Notes under the pieces: model-generated
The model's database searches: none
Seen by the model: the letters and a program-made list of their open reading frames with translations, nothing else
What the model was told of the DNA's origin: nothing
From: CAZUMH01 sp964621645
GTDB taxonomy: Bacteria; Zhuqueibacterota; QNDG01; JAGLOF01
Direction: 5' to 3'
Length of the DNA stretch: 64,000 nucleotides
Assembly (NCBI GenBank): GCA_964621645.1
Contig: CAZUMH010000007.1
Span: forward strand, 1 to 64,000
Shown here: positions 25,738 through 34,935 of the stretch, piece by piece
Layout of the letters: the number at the start of each line of letters is the position of its first letter
Numbering within the stretch: the first letter of the stretch is position 1
Program-made: the position numbers and the translations under genes

Positions 25738-27885
25738 ATGAAAAGTAAAAGATCCCGAAATATTCATCTCATCCTGGTATTGGGCGGCGCTCTGCTGACG
25801 GCGCTTTTTATCTCACGCCTGCCCGCCTCGCGGCGTCTTGAACTGAGCCTGCTGGACTATCGCTTCCGCGTTCGCGGACCCCGTGACATTCATGCCTCTC
25901 CCCTGGTGATCCTGGCCATTGACGATCAGTCCGACGCTTCCACACCCAGACGCTGGCCCTGGCCGCGGGACTATTTCGCCCATGTCATCCGGAACCTGGA
26001 GCAGGCCGGAGCCGCCGCGATTGGCATCGACGTTATCTTCGATCAACCGCAGGATGAGAATCTCCGGGCCGATACAATACTTGCCCGAGTTCTTGAAACA
26101 AACCGCACAGTAGTTTTAGCCGGGAAACTGCAGCGGGATTCAGAACACGGACTCTCCACCCTCGTCCCGCCCTGGCCGTTTTTTACACGCGGTGGAACTC
26201 CCTGGGGACTGGTCTCCAGCGAATTGGATGATGACGGTTTTTTTCGCCGCTATCATCCCTTACAAGTTCACGCAGACTCGGTGTGCAGCTCTTTCGCACT
26301 TCAGCTGCTGCGTCTTTACATGGGCCTGCCGGACACGCTGTCTCCGCGACTGGACAGGGGGACCCTGACTCTCGGGCAGATATCAATTCCATTAAACCGG
26401 GATGGCGCCTTTCTTATCAACTTTGCCGGGCCGGCCTACAGCTTTCCTGTCTATTCCTTTGAAACAGTGCTGGATGACAAGAATTTCGACCTGAGGTCCG
26501 AATTCGATCTTGACAGTTTCGATGATCCGGGAGATTCCACCCTGGGCATTCCACCAGGCATTCTGCATGCCGGAGTTCTTAAGAACAAAATCGTGCTCAT
26601 CGGCTCCACCATGCTGGAGCTGCATGATGACTTTCCGACTCCTTTTCTCAGCGCGCTGGATGATGAGGGGATATCCCGCAAGGCGCTCATGCCCGGCGTC
26701 GAGGTGCACGCCAATGCCATCCAGACAATTCTTGATAAAGCCTGGCTCCACGATCTTGCCTTGCTTCCAACTATTTTGATTGTCATCATCCTGCTGGCGC
26801 TGCTGCATCTTTCCAGCCTGCGCCTGCCGCTCCTTTTGAGTATAGCGGCACTGGCATCTCTGGTTCTCATATTTTCCCTGGGCTCACTATTCGTCTTCGT
26901 GCGGTTCGGTCTGATCGTGGAAATGGTCTTTCCCCTGGCATCCTTCTTACTCTTTTACACCGGAGAGACGGCCTACCTTTTCATGCGCACCCGGGAAGAG
27001 AAACGCCAGATCCGGGGAGCCTTCAGCCATTACGTCCCCGAAAAGGTGGTGCAAGAGATTCTTGCTCATCCGGAAAATCTTGCTTTGGGTGGAGAAGAAA
27101 GGGAGGTTTCGGTACTTTTTTCGGACCTGGCCGACTTCACCTCTCTTTCCGAAAAAATCCCGCCGGCTGAACTGGTTCTCCTGCTCAATGACTATCTCAG
27201 TGAGATGTCGGAAATTATCCTCGATCACGATGGGATTATCGATAAATATGAAGGAGATGCCATCATGGCCGAGTTCGGGGTGCCAATCCGGCTCCCTGAC
27301 CATGCCGGCCACGCTTGCGCCGCGGCCATTAGGATGCAGCAGCGGCTCGCCTCTCTGCGGGTGGAGTGGACTGGTCTGGGCAGGCCGCAGCTGAGGGCCC
27401 GTATCGGCATCAATAGCGGCAGAGTTATCGCCGGCAATATGGGCTCACGGGATGTATTTGACTATACCGTCCTGGGAGATGCCGTTAATCTGGGATCCCG
27501 TCTGGAAGGGGCGAACAAATTCTACGGCACCGAAATTATAATCAGCCAGGATACCTTGGATTTTACCGGAGACGAATTTCACACCAGAATGCTGGACAGG
27601 GTAAGGGTCAAGGGCAAACGGGAAGTCATTTCCATCCATGAGCTGATCGCTTTCCGGAATGAGGGGCTTCCTGCTCATCTGCTGGAATTGCTGCGGCTAT
27701 TCCAGGAAGGGATGCTGCTTTATCAAAAACAGGATTGGACCGGTGCTGAGAAGATATTCAAACGCTGTCAGAAACTCAGGAAGGATGACGGCCCGGCACG
27801 GATCTACCTGGAACGCTGCAGAAGCTTTGCAATTGCTCCACCGCCTTCGGATTGGGACGGAGTTACGGAATTCCATACCAAATAA
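25738..27885 (+). CDS. CHASE2-domain class III nucleotidyl cyclase
   Basis: Makes cAMP (or cGMP) in response to a periplasmic signal. 715 residues: one N-terminal membrane helix (about 10-26), a periplasmic CHASE2 domain (about 30-330, with the LLDYRFRVRGPR start and IAIDDQS), three membrane helices (about 335-425), and a C-terminal cyclase domain (about 450-620). Metal Asp463 (LFSDLADF) and the second metal Asp in DKYEGDAIMAEFG are present, as are the transition-state Asn and Arg of VNLGSRLE. The YTVLGD motif with Thr resembles class IIIb adenylate cyclases. A ~80-residue tail follows. No good ribosome site precedes the ATG, so translation may be coupled or weak. Confidence 0.92.
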   Translation: MKSKRSRNIHLILVLGGALLTALFISRLPASRRLELSLLDYRFRVRGPRDIHASPLVILAIDDQSDASTPRRWPWPRDYFAHVIRNLEQAGAAAIGIDVIFDQPQDENLRADTILARVLETNRTVVLAGKLQRDSEHGLSTLVPPWPFFTRGGTPWGLVSSELDDDGFFRRYHPLQVHADSVCSSFALQLLRLYMGLPDTLSPRLDRGTLTLGQISIPLNRDGAFLINFAGPAYSFPVYSFETVLDDKNFDLRSEFDLDSFDDPGDSTLGIPPGILHAGVLKNKIVLIGSTMLELHDDFPTPFLSALDDEGISRKALMPGVEVHANAIQTILDKAWLHDLALLPTILIVIILLALLHLSSLRLPLLLSIAALASLVLIFSLGSLFVFVRFGLIVEMVFPLASFLLFYTGETAYLFMRTREEKRQIRGAFSHYVPEKVVQEILAHPENLALGGEEREVSVLFSDLADFTSLSEKIPPAELVLLLNDYLSEMSEIILDHDGIIDKYEGDAIMAEFGVPIRLPDHAGHACAAAIRMQQRLASLRVEWTGLGRPQLRARIGINSGRVIAGNMGSRDVFDYTVLGDAVNLGSRLEGANKFYGTEIIISQDTLDFTGDEFHTRMLDRVRVKGKREVISIHELIAFRNEGLPAHLLELLRLFQEGMLLYQKQDWTGAEKIFKRCQKLRKDDGPARIYLERCRSFAIAPPPSDWDGVTEFHTK

Positions 27886-27897
27886 ACAGGTAAAATT

Positions 27898-28740
27898 ATG
27901 AAGATTCGTATCTGGGGTGCCCGGGGATCAATCCCGGTATCGGGGATGGAATTCCTGCGCTACGGTGGAGATACCACCTGCGTGGAGGTACGGGCGGCCT
28001 CCGGGGATATTATCATTATCGACGCCGGCAGCGGTATCAGGGCTCTGGGTAAAAAGTTGGTCGCTTCCGGGGCCGGAACAGTGAACGTACTCTTTACCCA
28101 CTCTCACTGGGACCATATTATCGGTTTCCCCTTCTTCCGGCCCCTCTACCGTTCCGGCTTCCATATCGATATTTTCGGCTGCTCCTTCGTGCGAGAATCC
28201 CTGGAAGAGATTTTAAACGGAGCCATGCGTCCGCCCCTCTTCCCTGTTCCCCTATCAGACAAAGCCGCCGATATCACCTTTCACACCGCCTGCTCCGCCT
28301 CTTTTTCTATTGGATCACTGCTCGTCACCCCGATCATCCTCAATCATCCCGGCCTGGGTCTGGGCTACCGTATCCAGGAAGATTCCCTCTCCTTCGTCTT
28401 TCTTACTGACAACGAACTGGGATTTCATCATCCCGGTTCCCCGGATCGAAAAGAGCTGATAGAAAAAGTAAAAGGAACGGACCTTTTAATTCATGATGCC
28501 GAGTATGACCTGAAGGAGTACCCGCATCACAGAGGATGGGGGCATAGTACCTGGCAGGAAGCCCTGGAACTGGCTCTGACCGCCGGGGCGGGAGAGCTGC
28601 TTCTCTTCCACCATGATCCGGACCGGACTGACGCAATGATAGACAATATTATCTCGGAATGCCGGGAGAAGACAAAAGCTGCCGGCAAGGGATTGTCCTG
28701 CCTGGCCGCCGGTACAGGAATGGAGATTTCCCTGGAATAA
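27898..28740 (+). CDS. Metallo-beta-lactamase-fold hydrolase (possible cyclic-nucleotide phosphodiesterase)
   Basis: 280-residue cytoplasmic metallohydrolase. Opening MKIRIWGARGSIPV and GGDTTCVEV are the hallmarks of the PhnP/class-II phosphodiesterase-like branch; metal ligands are visible as HSHWDH, NHPGLG, FLTDNE and LFHHDP. Members of this branch are often annotated as cAMP phosphodiesterase-like and may be fused to cyclic-nucleotide domains. It lies 12 bases after the cyclase gene and just before a cyclic-nucleotide-binding fusion, so removal of the second messenger is the most attractive role, but this is inferred from position. Confidence 0.82.
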   Translation: MKIRIWGARGSIPVSGMEFLRYGGDTTCVEVRAASGDIIIIDAGSGIRALGKKLVASGAGTVNVLFTHSHWDHIIGFPFFRPLYRSGFHIDIFGCSFVRESLEEILNGAMRPPLFPVPLSDKAADITFHTACSASFSIGSLLVTPIILNHPGLGLGYRIQEDSLSFVFLTDNELGFHHPGSPDRKELIEKVKGTDLLIHDAEYDLKEYPHHRGWGHSTWQEALELALTAGAGELLLFHHDPDRTDAMIDNIISECREKTKAAGKGLSCLAAGTGMEISLE

Positions 28741-28788
28741 AATACAGGTGTGAATTCATCAGGCTCCGGCCGAATCGCGGGAGGAACC

Positions 28789-30237
28789 ATGAAAGAACTG
28801 CTGAGAAAAGTGCCCTGTTTCGCAGAACTGGAGGAAGGCTCACTGGCGCTGCTAGAAGAAATGCTGGAACGTGTCAGCTTCAACAAGGATGAGGTTCTCT
28901 GCAGTGAAGGGGAAGTTGGTGACCGCATGTTTATAATAATGTCCGGCCGGGTAGCCGTTCTAAAGAAGGCCGACGGCAGTTCCGTTCAGGTTGCTGAACT
29001 GAAGGAAGGAAACATAGCCGGCGAGATGGGACTTTTTGGTCAGAAGAAACGTACCGCCACCCTGAAGGCCCTCAGCCCCTGTGATGCCTGCGTTCTCTCC
29101 TATGATTCTTTTAACGGCTTTCTGGATAAGCATGGCAGCGTTGCCAGGGGAATGCTGGATTATCTGAGCCAACATCTTGCCAGAGAGACTTCCATCGCCG
29201 CCCGACTCATGGCAAAAGATGGAGAAAAGGGTCTGCGAGTGGCCTTCTTTCACGCCACACCCTACCGTAATGAACTCTATACAAAGAAAAATAAATATAA
29301 CTACACCCTTCATTTTTTTGCATCCCGGCTGACACTGGAAACGGTTCCCCTGGCCGCCGGTTTCCGGGTGATCGTGGTCAGTGCCAATGACTGTCTGGAC
29401 GCGGAAGTTCTTTCGCACCTGCACAATCTGGGAGTGGAACTGATCGCCCTGCGCTGCGCCGGTTTTAATAACGTGGACCTTACCGCTTGCGCTGAACTCG
29501 GCTTCAGCATCGCCCGGGTCCCCGCCTACTCTCCAAATGCCGTAGCCGAACATGCCGTGGCCCTGATGATGGCCCTTAACCGTAAGACCCACCGGGCCCA
29601 CAACCGGGTACGGGAGGGTAATTTCTCACTCGACGGTCTGGTTGGATTTGACCTGTGCGGCAAGACAGCCGCGGTCATCGGCACCGGCAAGATCGGCGCC
29701 TGCACACTGCGCATTCTGCACGGCTTCGGCTGCCGTCTCCTGGCCCACGACCTCTATCCCAACGGAAAACTGGCGGAAGAACTGAATCTCTCCTATCTGC
29801 CCCTGGAGGAGATCTTCCCCCAGTCGGATATCATCAGCCTGCACGCACCCCTGACCGAAGAAAGCCATCACCTCATCAATCGGGAAAGCGTTGCCATGAT
29901 GAAGCCCGGTGTCATGCTCATTAACACCGCCCGGGGAGCGCTCATCGATTCCACCGCGTTGATTGAGGGATTGAAAGACGGGCACATCGGCTACGCCGGG
30001 CTCGATGTCTATGAGGAGGAAGGAGCCTATTTCTTCGAGGATTTTTCTAACAAGGTGATTACAGACGACGTACTGGCCCGGCTCACCACTTTCAATAACG
30101 TCATGATCACCGGCCACCAGGGATCTCTCACCCGGGATGCACAGGAAAATATCGTGGAGACCACCCTTGCCAATATCCGGGAATTCGAGCTGGGAAAACG
30201 GGGAAAGGAGATGACAAATTCGGTGCTGCCCTCCTGA
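28789..30237 (+). CDS. Cyclic-nucleotide-binding domain fused to D-lactate dehydrogenase
   Basis: 482 residues. Residues 1-140 form a CRP-like cyclic-nucleotide-binding domain with an intact phosphate-binding cassette: Glu79 in GEMGLF and Arg88 in RTAT, the two residues that hold the ribose 2'-OH and the phosphate. Residues 148-482 are a complete 2-hydroxyacid dehydrogenase closely like E. coli LdhA (LRCAGFNNVD, VPAYSPNAVAEHA, GFGCRLLAHD, FFEDFSN): NAD motif GTGKIG (298-303) and catalytic Arg382, Glu409 and His443. It reduces pyruvate to D-lactate with NADH. The fusion suggests direct cyclic-nucleotide control of a fermentative enzyme. Start at the ATG with GGGAGG upstream; last gene of the operon. 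A gene symbol would be misleading because of the fusion. Confidence 0.93.
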   Translation: MKELLRKVPCFAELEEGSLALLEEMLERVSFNKDEVLCSEGEVGDRMFIIMSGRVAVLKKADGSSVQVAELKEGNIAGEMGLFGQKKRTATLKALSPCDACVLSYDSFNGFLDKHGSVARGMLDYLSQHLARETSIAARLMAKDGEKGLRVAFFHATPYRNELYTKKNKYNYTLHFFASRLTLETVPLAAGFRVIVVSANDCLDAEVLSHLHNLGVELIALRCAGFNNVDLTACAELGFSIARVPAYSPNAVAEHAVALMMALNRKTHRAHNRVREGNFSLDGLVGFDLCGKTAAVIGTGKIGACTLRILHGFGCRLLAHDLYPNGKLAEELNLSYLPLEEIFPQSDIISLHAPLTEESHHLINRESVAMMKPGVMLINTARGALIDSTALIEGLKDGHIGYAGLDVYEEEGAYFFEDFSNKVITDDVLARLTTFNNVMITGHQGSLTRDAQENIVETTLANIREFELGKRGKEMTNSVLPS

Positions 30238-30483
30238 AGCGAGCTGATGGAAACGGAAGGAAAAGCGGGAATACTGAAAATGCACCGTAATCAGGGTGGT
30301 CGGCGGGACATCGATCTCATCGAGGCCGGCCGCTATATCAGGTTTAGGATTGAACCAAACGCTCCCCTGGTTCCGCAACTCAAGGGATCAACTCTTCCTC
30401 TGGTCTTACAGGCATGTAAGGAAAAAATTTTACGATAATAATCCCGACAGTGACAAAGGGATAGCAAACCTCTATCTTTATGG
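30238..30483. other. Convergent intergenic region
   Basis: 246 bases between the D-lactate dehydrogenase fusion and the TPM gene. No clear terminator hairpin or gene is seen. Confidence 0.4.
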
Positions 30484-31413
30484 TTACCAGCTGCCCGACG
30501 CACCGCCGCCGCCGGATGACCCGCCGCCGCCGGAGAAGCTGGACCCGCTGCTCCATCCATGGCTTGAGCCTCCCGAAGTGACAGTGAATCCGCCGATGGA
30601 AGCCCGCCCTTTGGTGCGCAGACTCTTGGCGGCCTTCTTATACCACTTGCTTTTTCGAAGCATCAGCTTCAGCAACGGGAACCCGATGAGATAGATCACC
30701 AGGCAGATGAATGCTCCCCCCACGCCCAGAACGATGATGGGAAACATAGCCCAAAAAGGAATGAGGAAGAAATAGATAAACCAGCCGCCTCCCCCCGGTG
30801 TAATGATGCCCAATGCCGTAAAAAGACCGATTATCCCGAAAATAAACGCTCCGATCAGAATCCGCTCAGGGATGGAAAGATCCGGCCCTTCCATAAATCC
30901 GCCTTTCGTATCAGTTGCCGGCGTAAGGGTCAACTCCTCTCCATCAAGAAGGCTGATCACTGCCGTCACGCCTGCGGTTACTCCGCCGTTATAATCACCG
31001 TTTTTAAAATAGGGAGTCATTCGAGTACGGATGATCTCACCCGCCATCCCGTCGGTGATAGTCCCCTCCAGTCCGTAACCGATCTCGATCCGCATTCTGC
31101 GATCGTTGGGAACGACAATAATGAGCAGCCCGTTATCTTTTCCCTGCTCTCCCAGTTTCCATTCATCGAACACCCTGACTGCATAGTCCTCGATGCTTTC
31201 ATCTCCAATGGTAGGAATAGTAAGTACCGCGATCTGATTCCCGGTCCGCTCTTCATGCTCCTTCATCATTGCAGTAAGATTCTGCCGGGTGTCGGGAGAA
31301 AGGATATCGGCATTATCGGTAACACGACCGGTCAAATAAGGGACTTCCTGTCCGGGAAGCGTCGAGACCGCTGCCAGCAGCAATGTCAGAATGATCACAT
31401 ATAGACGTTTCAT
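30484..31413 (-). CDS. TPM-domain protein, YgcG family, with glycine-serine tail
   Basis: 309 residues: signal peptide, TPM domain (about 25-155; ADILSPDTRQNL, GNQIAVLT, DNGLLIIVVPNDRRMRIEIGYG), two membrane segments (about 190-245), and a flexible C-terminus of Gly/Ser (SSGGG-type, about 275-309). The TPM domain is associated with phosphatase-like or membrane-protein repair roles. Its start overlaps the upstream gene's stop by 4 bases (ATGA), so both are translated together. Similar pairs often follow a LemA gene, but none is present here. Confidence 0.85.
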   Translation of the reverse strand: MKRLYVIILTLLLAAVSTLPGQEVPYLTGRVTDNADILSPDTRQNLTAMMKEHEERTGNQIAVLTIPTIGDESIEDYAVRVFDEWKLGEQGKDNGLLIIVVPNDRRMRIEIGYGLEGTITDGMAGEIIRTRMTPYFKNGDYNGGVTAGVTAVISLLDGEELTLTPATDTKGGFMEGPDLSIPERILIGAFIFGIIGLFTALGIITPGGGGWFIYFFLIPFWAMFPIIVLGVGGAFICLVIYLIGFPLLKLMLRKSKWYKKAAKSLRTKGRASIGGFTVTSGGSSHGWSSGSSFSGGGGSSGGGGASGSW

Positions 31414-32060
31414 GCCCCTTCCTCCTCGATGATATGATCCGGCAGTTCATTACCGTCTCCCCTTTTTCCCGTCGCGGGTCCCAGGATATTTGAAATCTCA
31501 CGCAAACCAGCTTCCAGGGCGGCGGCGATCTTTTTCTTTTTCAGCAACGGTATCATCGTTCGGATCACCTGCTCCAGGACTTCCGCGGTCAACACAGTGT
31601 TCAGTCCGGTATCGGTCAGGATTACTACCTTCCGTTCGAAAATACTCACCAGCAGCAGAATTCCCCGGCGTTTTTTGGTGGTAAACAATTCCCGCTCCAG
31701 AAAGAATGTTGACGCGTACTGCCGGACTTCCAGTTCCGCCCGGTTGTCTGACAGAAATAACCGCGCGAAGGGCGGAATGAGTACCGTCAGCAGCGCAAAC
31801 AGGGCGCCCCCCGTCAGCAGAACAGCCGCAAGCAGCAGCTTGGTCAGCTGGGGACGCCAGTCGGTCAGGGGCAGATCAAGAAGAACCAGAAGCAGCCCCA
31901 CGAGCCCCGCTCCCAGAGCAAAAGCGATCCAGGGCAGTTCAACATAGGAATCACTGCGCCTGATCACCGCCGGGACGATCTGGGTACCGGTCTTTTTTTC
32001 CGTTGCAGCGACGGAGGATTCCAGACGGCTGCGTTCAACATCAGAAAACATCGTTTTCAT
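31410..32060 (-). CDS. TPM-domain membrane protein
   Basis: 216 residues. The N-terminal part (about 5-30, ERSRLESSVAATEKKTGTQIVPAV) and the region after residue 100 (LRLRQYASTFFLERELFTTKKRRGIL-like) match the second TPM protein in YgcG-type pairs; two membrane helices (about 43-66 and 76-98) divide the domain. No signal peptide, so the domain probably faces the cytoplasm or is split by the membrane. GAGGCGGAAG precedes the ATG at 32058-32060. Function unknown; likely partner of the following YgcG-like protein. Confidence 0.75.
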   Translation of the reverse strand: MKTMFSDVERSRLESSVAATEKKTGTQIVPAVIRRSDSYVELPWIAFALGAGLVGLLLVLLDLPLTDWRPQLTKLLLAAVLLTGGALFALLTVLIPPFARLFLSDNRAELEVRQYASTFFLERELFTTKKRRGILLLVSIFERKVVILTDTGLNTVLTAEVLEQVIRTMIPLLKKKKIAAALEAGLREISNILGPATGKRGDGNELPDHIIEEEGA

Positions 32061-32178
32061 TGACTTCCGCCTCGTGTTATGATTGTGAATAGAATCCGGG
32101 GATATACAAGAATGTAAATGAGGAAGTGTTTAATGTCAAGAAAAATTGCGGGTGTCTTTACTGCATGCACCTAAAAGC

Positions 32179-33501
32179 TCAGACACAATCTCCCTTGTCT
32201 TCATCGTGTACAATGATTTTGAATTCCGTTCCTTCATCAGGAGAAGAAGAATACTCGATCTTTGCCTCGAGCTGCTCTATCAGAGATGAGACAATATTCA
32301 TGCCCAGTGATTTCTCGTTATACAACTGGAATCCTTTTGGCAAGCCGATGCCCTTGTCAGCAACGGTAATTACAAGGGCACCATGATCCGCGGCTTTAAG
32401 GCTGAAAAAAAACTCTCCCTTGGAACCGTCTGTATAGGCATACTTAAAGGAATTGGTTGCCAGTTCGTTTACAATCAACGCGACCGGGATCAGGGTGTCC
32501 ATATCCAGGGTAATGTCATCGATATCCAGATGGATAGTATCGTCCGGCTCTTGAATATGATAATTGACCGCCAGTTCTTTGAAAAGCTTCTTGAAATAAT
32601 TAGCTATCGACACCGCTTTCAAATCAATTGTCCGGGAAAGTATTTCATGTATCCTTGAGATAGATAGCACTCTGTCGGCGCTTTCTGTAAGGGCTCCGCG
32701 GGATTGATCATCTGTTACTGATCTGGATTGGACGTTAAGAATACTTTGGATAATCGCCAGATTGTTTTTCACCCGGTGATTCATCTCCCGCATCAATAAC
32801 TCAGTTTGTAAGAGAGCTTTCGACTTTTCGTTTACTGTCTTTGACAGGGTCTTATTCAAATCCGCCAATGTCTTTCTGGATTTAGATTCCTTCTCCAGCA
32901 ATAAAAACTGCTGCCGGTCGGCCTGTCTAAACCGGGTTGACAGAAAAAGACCAAAAATGTTGGTGAAGATGTACGCTGAGACCGTTGCAATCGTCTCCCA
33001 GATAGACCAGCCGGTATCAGACAGACAGAGCATTATGAAACCGCTGGCGCAAGTAAGATAGAGTGCTGCCGCTATTTGCAGCACCTGTGAAAACGAAACC
33101 ACTGTATAGATCCCGAAAATAATAAGGATATCCCACGTAATGATCGTAGCGGTTGCTGCTGAATTCATAGCACTGTCGAGATATACATGGGTAATGATAA
33201 CCAGCAGCCAGATAAATGTGATCCGGTCAAAGACTATGACCGAGATCTTTTTTCTCTGCAGTAAATAAAACGTTATCAAAGAAAAGATAATGATACTAAT
33301 CCGGAACAGTACTTTAATCTGTCTGAGACTGTTGTCTGTGGGAAACATGATATCGAGAAACAAAAATAAGGCCAGCATGATAGCGGTCAGCAGAACCACA
33401 TAAGTCATTATATTGCTGTCCCTAGGAAGCCTGCTCTCTCTGTAGCGTTGCTCAAGTTCCCGGGATTCCGGAGTCGAAGGTTTTAGAAATTGTATCTTCA
33501 T
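32179..33501 (-). CDS. Sensor histidine kinase, HisKA_2/HWE-like
   Basis: 440 residues: about six membrane helices (35-185), a coiled-coil linker (200-235), a HisKA_2 dimerisation region with His242 in MREMNHRVKNN as the phosphorylated residue, and an ATPase domain (about 330-440; VNELATNSFKYA, ADKGIGLP, SLGMNIV). No cognate response regulator is adjacent, so it is an orphan here. A short 118-base gap separates it from the TPM pair. The integral-membrane sensor has no recognised ligand domain. Confidence 0.9.
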   Translation of the reverse strand: MKIQFLKPSTPESRELEQRYRESRLPRDSNIMTYVVLLTAIMLALFLFLDIMFPTDNSLRQIKVLFRISIIIFSLITFYLLQRKKISVIVFDRITFIWLLVIITHVYLDSAMNSAATATIITWDILIIFGIYTVVSFSQVLQIAAALYLTCASGFIMLCLSDTGWSIWETIATVSAYIFTNIFGLFLSTRFRQADRQQFLLLEKESKSRKTLADLNKTLSKTVNEKSKALLQTELLMREMNHRVKNNLAIIQSILNVQSRSVTDDQSRGALTESADRVLSISRIHEILSRTIDLKAVSIANYFKKLFKELAVNYHIQEPDDTIHLDIDDITLDMDTLIPVALIVNELATNSFKYAYTDGSKGEFFFSLKAADHGALVITVADKGIGLPKGFQLYNEKSLGMNIVSSLIEQLEAKIEYSSSPDEGTEFKIIVHDEDKGDCV

Positions 33502-33903
33502 CCATCCCCATTCAAAATGTCGGTTATGCTGTTAATTGCAAAAAACGGACCAGCCCCTACCGAATCTTTCTCTATTCAGAAGGGTATCCCCCGTTTAATC
33601 ATGAAACCGTTTAATATGCCGCATTATCCCTAAACAATCCGCACGGTGTATACAAAACAGGACTGGATATGAAAGATGATCAAGATAGAATAAATGGCAC
33701 AAAAACTCAAGCAAATTCTCCTGGATTACTGGCGATTAATGTGAATATTTTATTAAAAATTGAGGAGCTTATGCTGTATTCCACCTTACAAGTTTCCAGC
33801 AGACGGTGAGATTGACTGGTTCGTCACCCGTGACCGATTTGGTTTATTGTGCTCTTCGGCGAAATCGTTGGTCTTTCAGAAGGCAAGAATTGCTGCTAAG
33901 CTT
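33502..33903. other. Intergenic region with one doubtful small ORF
   Basis: 402 bases. A possible 46-codon ORF runs 33669-33809 (plus), MKDDQDRING... with AGGA 7 bases upstream; it has no family resemblance and its composition (AT-rich) matches the surroundings, so it is probably not a gene. No terminator is evident. Confidence 0.3.
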
Positions 33904-34935
33904 TTATTGTACTAGCAATCCTTTCCGCACCAGTACTTCCTTCCCTTGTCTCAGCTGGAACAAATACTGCCCAGATGCGGCCTGGTGACCGGTTTCATCT
34001 TTACCGTCCCAGCGTACTTCAAACGATCCCGGACCCTGGGGCATATCCACCAGCGTTTTAATCCGCTGCCCACTGATGCTGAATACGGTTAACGTTACTT
34101 GTTTGTGCTGGGAAAGCTCGTAGGCAATTGTCGTCCGGGGATTGAAGGGATTCGGATAGTTCTGCGCCATGTGCATGGTTTCCGGCACTGCTTTTCCACC
34201 TGCAGAGACCACTGTATTCTTGAAGGGCCACTCGGTGGTGATCTGAATGCCGTCAATAATAAACGAAGGCTCCGAATCCCACTGGGTGAGGACAATCTCC
34301 TTAAACGCCGCAGCTTCATAGCTCACCGTATGTCCGTCATCCGGCGCCGGTATCGTGCCGTCAAGCGGAGGATCAATCCAGATACTGATGATATCGTTAT
34401 TATCACCGGTGATAAACTCATAAGCGATGACGATAAGGTAGGTAGTATTCAGGGCATACACATAATCGGTAAATGCCACCGATCCCAACTTCCCGACACC
34501 GAACGAGAGCTGACCGCTGCTGTTAGTGCGGATATTGGCGGACCAATACTTATTAAGGATGTAGGTGCCCTCGGGACCGAGGTAGAAAACATTGTTTCCG
34601 CTGACTACTGTCGTGGCGCTGCTGACACTGATCAGAAAGGAAACATACACGGTACCGCTGTCTTGAGGAGCGAAGGATTTCATCACTTCTTCCCCATCCG
34701 GTTGGAGTGCGGCTGCGTTTCCGTTACCGGAAAGGGCATAGCCCGAATATTCGAGTCCCGGAGTAACGATAGATATATTGGGCTCACCGGAGGTAATAAC
34801 CGTCCAGCCGCTATCGTGCAGCAGCGACCCGGCCGTGTAATCAAAATTCTCAACCAGCAGCTGGCCCCATAACAGGCCATTGCCGAATAAAAAAACTCCC
34901 GCCATGATCATTAAAATTAGTTTGTAAAATCTCAT
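33904..34935 (-). CDS. Secreted protein with type IX-like C-terminal sorting domain
   Basis: 343 residues. Signal peptide ends LLWGQ. The middle (about 25-250) is all-beta and looks lectin-like/concanavalin-like (LVENFDYTAG, opening of domains found in secreted proteins of FCB bacteria), with no catalytic motif recognised. The last ~85 residues are a sorting/FlgD-like domain: NYPNPFNPRTTI, LTVFSISGQRIKTL, GQYLFQLRQG, VRKGLLVQ. Proteins with this tail are exported by type IX-like systems and anchored at the surface. ATG at 34933-34935 has AAAGGA upstream. Alone in its transcription unit. Confidence 0.8.
   Translation of the reverse strand: MRFYKLILMIMAGVFLFGNGLLWGQLLVENFDYTAGSLLHDSGWTVITSGEPNISIVTPGLEYSGYALSGNGNAAALQPDGEEVMKSFAPQDSGTVYVSFLISVSSATTVVSGNNVFYLGPEGTYILNKYWSANIRTNSSGQLSFGVGKLGSVAFTDYVYALNTTYLIVIAYEFITGDNNDIISIWIDPPLDGTIPAPDDGHTVSYEAAAFKEIVLTQWDSEPSFIIDGIQITTEWPFKNTVVSAGGKAVPETMHMAQNYPNPFNPRTTIAYELSQHKQVTLTVFSISGQRIKTLVDMPQGPGSFEVRWDGKDETGHQAASGQYLFQLRQGKEVLVRKGLLVQ

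Noticed and set aside
25721..25738. Search for a Shine-Dalgarno before the cyclase
   Set aside because: None found (TTCTTCCGTTACAG); the ATG is still kept because it starts the membrane helix and no earlier in-frame alternative fits better.
33669..33809. 46-codon ORF with AGGA upstream
   Set aside because: No family resemblance, ordinary composition and no operon partner; kept only as a remark in the region entry.
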